From contig JAISTU010000049.1 in NCBI GenBank assembly GCA_031272415.1, forward strand, positions 1-6,010: DNA of 6,010 nucleotides, in the 5' to 3' direction. The position numbers and the translations under genes were made by a program. Source of the stretch: Bacteroidales bacterium. Lineage in GTDB: Bacteria; Bacteroidota; Bacteroidia; Bacteroidales; WCHB1-69. Under the pieces are notes generated by a model. It was not told the DNA's origin, did not search any database, and worked only from the letters and a program-made list of their open reading frames with translations. Shown here one piece after another: positions 5,660 to 6,010 of this stretch (positions are counted from its first letter, which is position 1; the number at the start of each line of letters is the position of its first letter).

Positions 5660-6010
5660 TTATGTATTTATCCCGTGTTGTTTTAGAATTTCCTCAATTG
5701 TAGCCAGCGGAATATCCGTCAATACATGAATTTCTTCAACTGATTGCAACTTTTGCCACATTTTTATGATAAATTCTTTTCGCTCTTCTACTCTTCCTTT
5801 TGCCTCACCTTTCTTTTCACCCTCAACCAAACCTTCTGCTCTCCCTTCTATTCGTCCTTTTGCCTCGCCTTCTATTCGTCCTTCTGCTCTGCCTTCTTCT
5901 AAAGCCTCTCTTCGGGTTTCATTTTGGAGGGTTTTTTCGGTTGAAATGGCGTCTGAATTACGCTCGTATAGAAACAATTCCGCATCCGTGTAACCCCCTA
6001 CCTCACAGAT
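5660..6010 (-). CDS. PDDEXK_2 family (Rpn-like / 'putative transposase') protein, C-terminal part
   Basis: The frame is open from the window edge, giving 116 residues from ICEVGGYTDAELFLYERN to the TAA at 5662-5660. The true start is outside; an apparent start at a TTG codon near 5977 is internal. The YT.AEL..YE...DAISTEKT segment is typical of the end of the nuclease domain in PDDEXK_2 proteins. Residues 40-79 are ten tetrapeptide units of the form G-R/E-x-E/K, a charged low-complexity stretch common in this family. The end (FIIKMWQKLQSVEEIHVLTDIPLATIEEILKQHG) matches their usual small helical C-terminus with a 'TgLs.eEI..L' pattern. Catalytic residues lie outside the window. It is convergent with the arginine decarboxylase gene. 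Role in recombination or DNA cleavage is inferred from relatives. Confidence 0.82.
   Translation of the reverse strand: MCEVGGYTDAELFLYERNSDAISTEKTLQNETRREALEEGRAEGRIEGEAKGRIEGRAEGLVEGEKKGEAKGRVEERKEFIIKMWQKLQSVEEIHVLTDIPLATIEEILKQHGINT
5774..5893 (-). repeat. 12-bp in-frame degenerate repeat, ten units
   Basis: These 120 bases encode GRAE GRIE GEAK GRIE GRAE GLVE GEKK GEAK GRVE ERKE. At DNA level the plus strand repeats blocks such as CTTCTATTCGTCC and TTTTGCCTCGCC. The units are in frame, so copy-number changes would lengthen or shorten a charged, probably helical linker without breaking the protein. Confidence 0.85.

Noticed and set aside
5766..5993. Plus-strand frame rich in Pro, Ser and Phe
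   Set aside because: It is the antisense reading of the G-R/E-x-E/K repeat of the PDDEXK_2 gene.

Overview
The window looks like chromosomal DNA from a low-GC member of the Bacteroidota. Four things point that way: very A/T-rich intergenic DNA, start codons without a clear Shine-Dalgarno sequence, promoter -7 boxes of the TAnnTTTG type, and proteins of typically Bacteroidota families (the short arginine decarboxylase, an RHS tip ending in NFIDPDGR, and PDDEXK_2 'putative transposase' proteins). I would not name a genus.

Layout, left to right. At 1-120 (minus) is the N-terminus of a PDDEXK_2-family protein that runs off the window. Its upstream DNA holds a TAnnTTTG box and a five-unit heptamer tandem repeat (201-235). 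At 324-461 (minus) is a 45-codon remnant of an RHS tip. At 539-1006 (minus) is a small, exported, cysteine-rich protein, and 9 bp upstream of it at 1016-2332 (minus) is an orphan RHS-core protein with a C-terminal zincin (HExxH) toxin-like domain. At 2459-3427 (minus) is an AraC-family regulator. A 531-bp, extremely A/T-rich divergent region (3428-3958) follows, carrying promoters for the AraC gene and for the arginine decarboxylase gene (3959-5407, plus). Convergent to that gene, after a 252-bp spacer with a perfect 16-bp inverted repeat, is the C-terminal part of a second PDDEXK_2 protein (5660-6010, minus).

How the genes work together. The RHS/zincin gene and the exported small gene look like a polymorphic toxin and its immunity gene. 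The toxin lacks the RHS shell and any delivery domain, so it resembles the displaced or 'orphan' RHS-CT cassettes known from other polymorphic toxin loci. The cassette is bracketed by two same-direction copies of one RHS-tip sequence (2069-2240 and 363-513, including an identical 44-bp core). Recombination between these copies could remove or swap the toxin-immunity pair. This is the most interesting structure in the window. The arginine decarboxylase is a housekeeping polyamine enzyme with no visible link to the cassette. A degenerate inverted copy of its promoter and leader lies 190 bp upstream of it.
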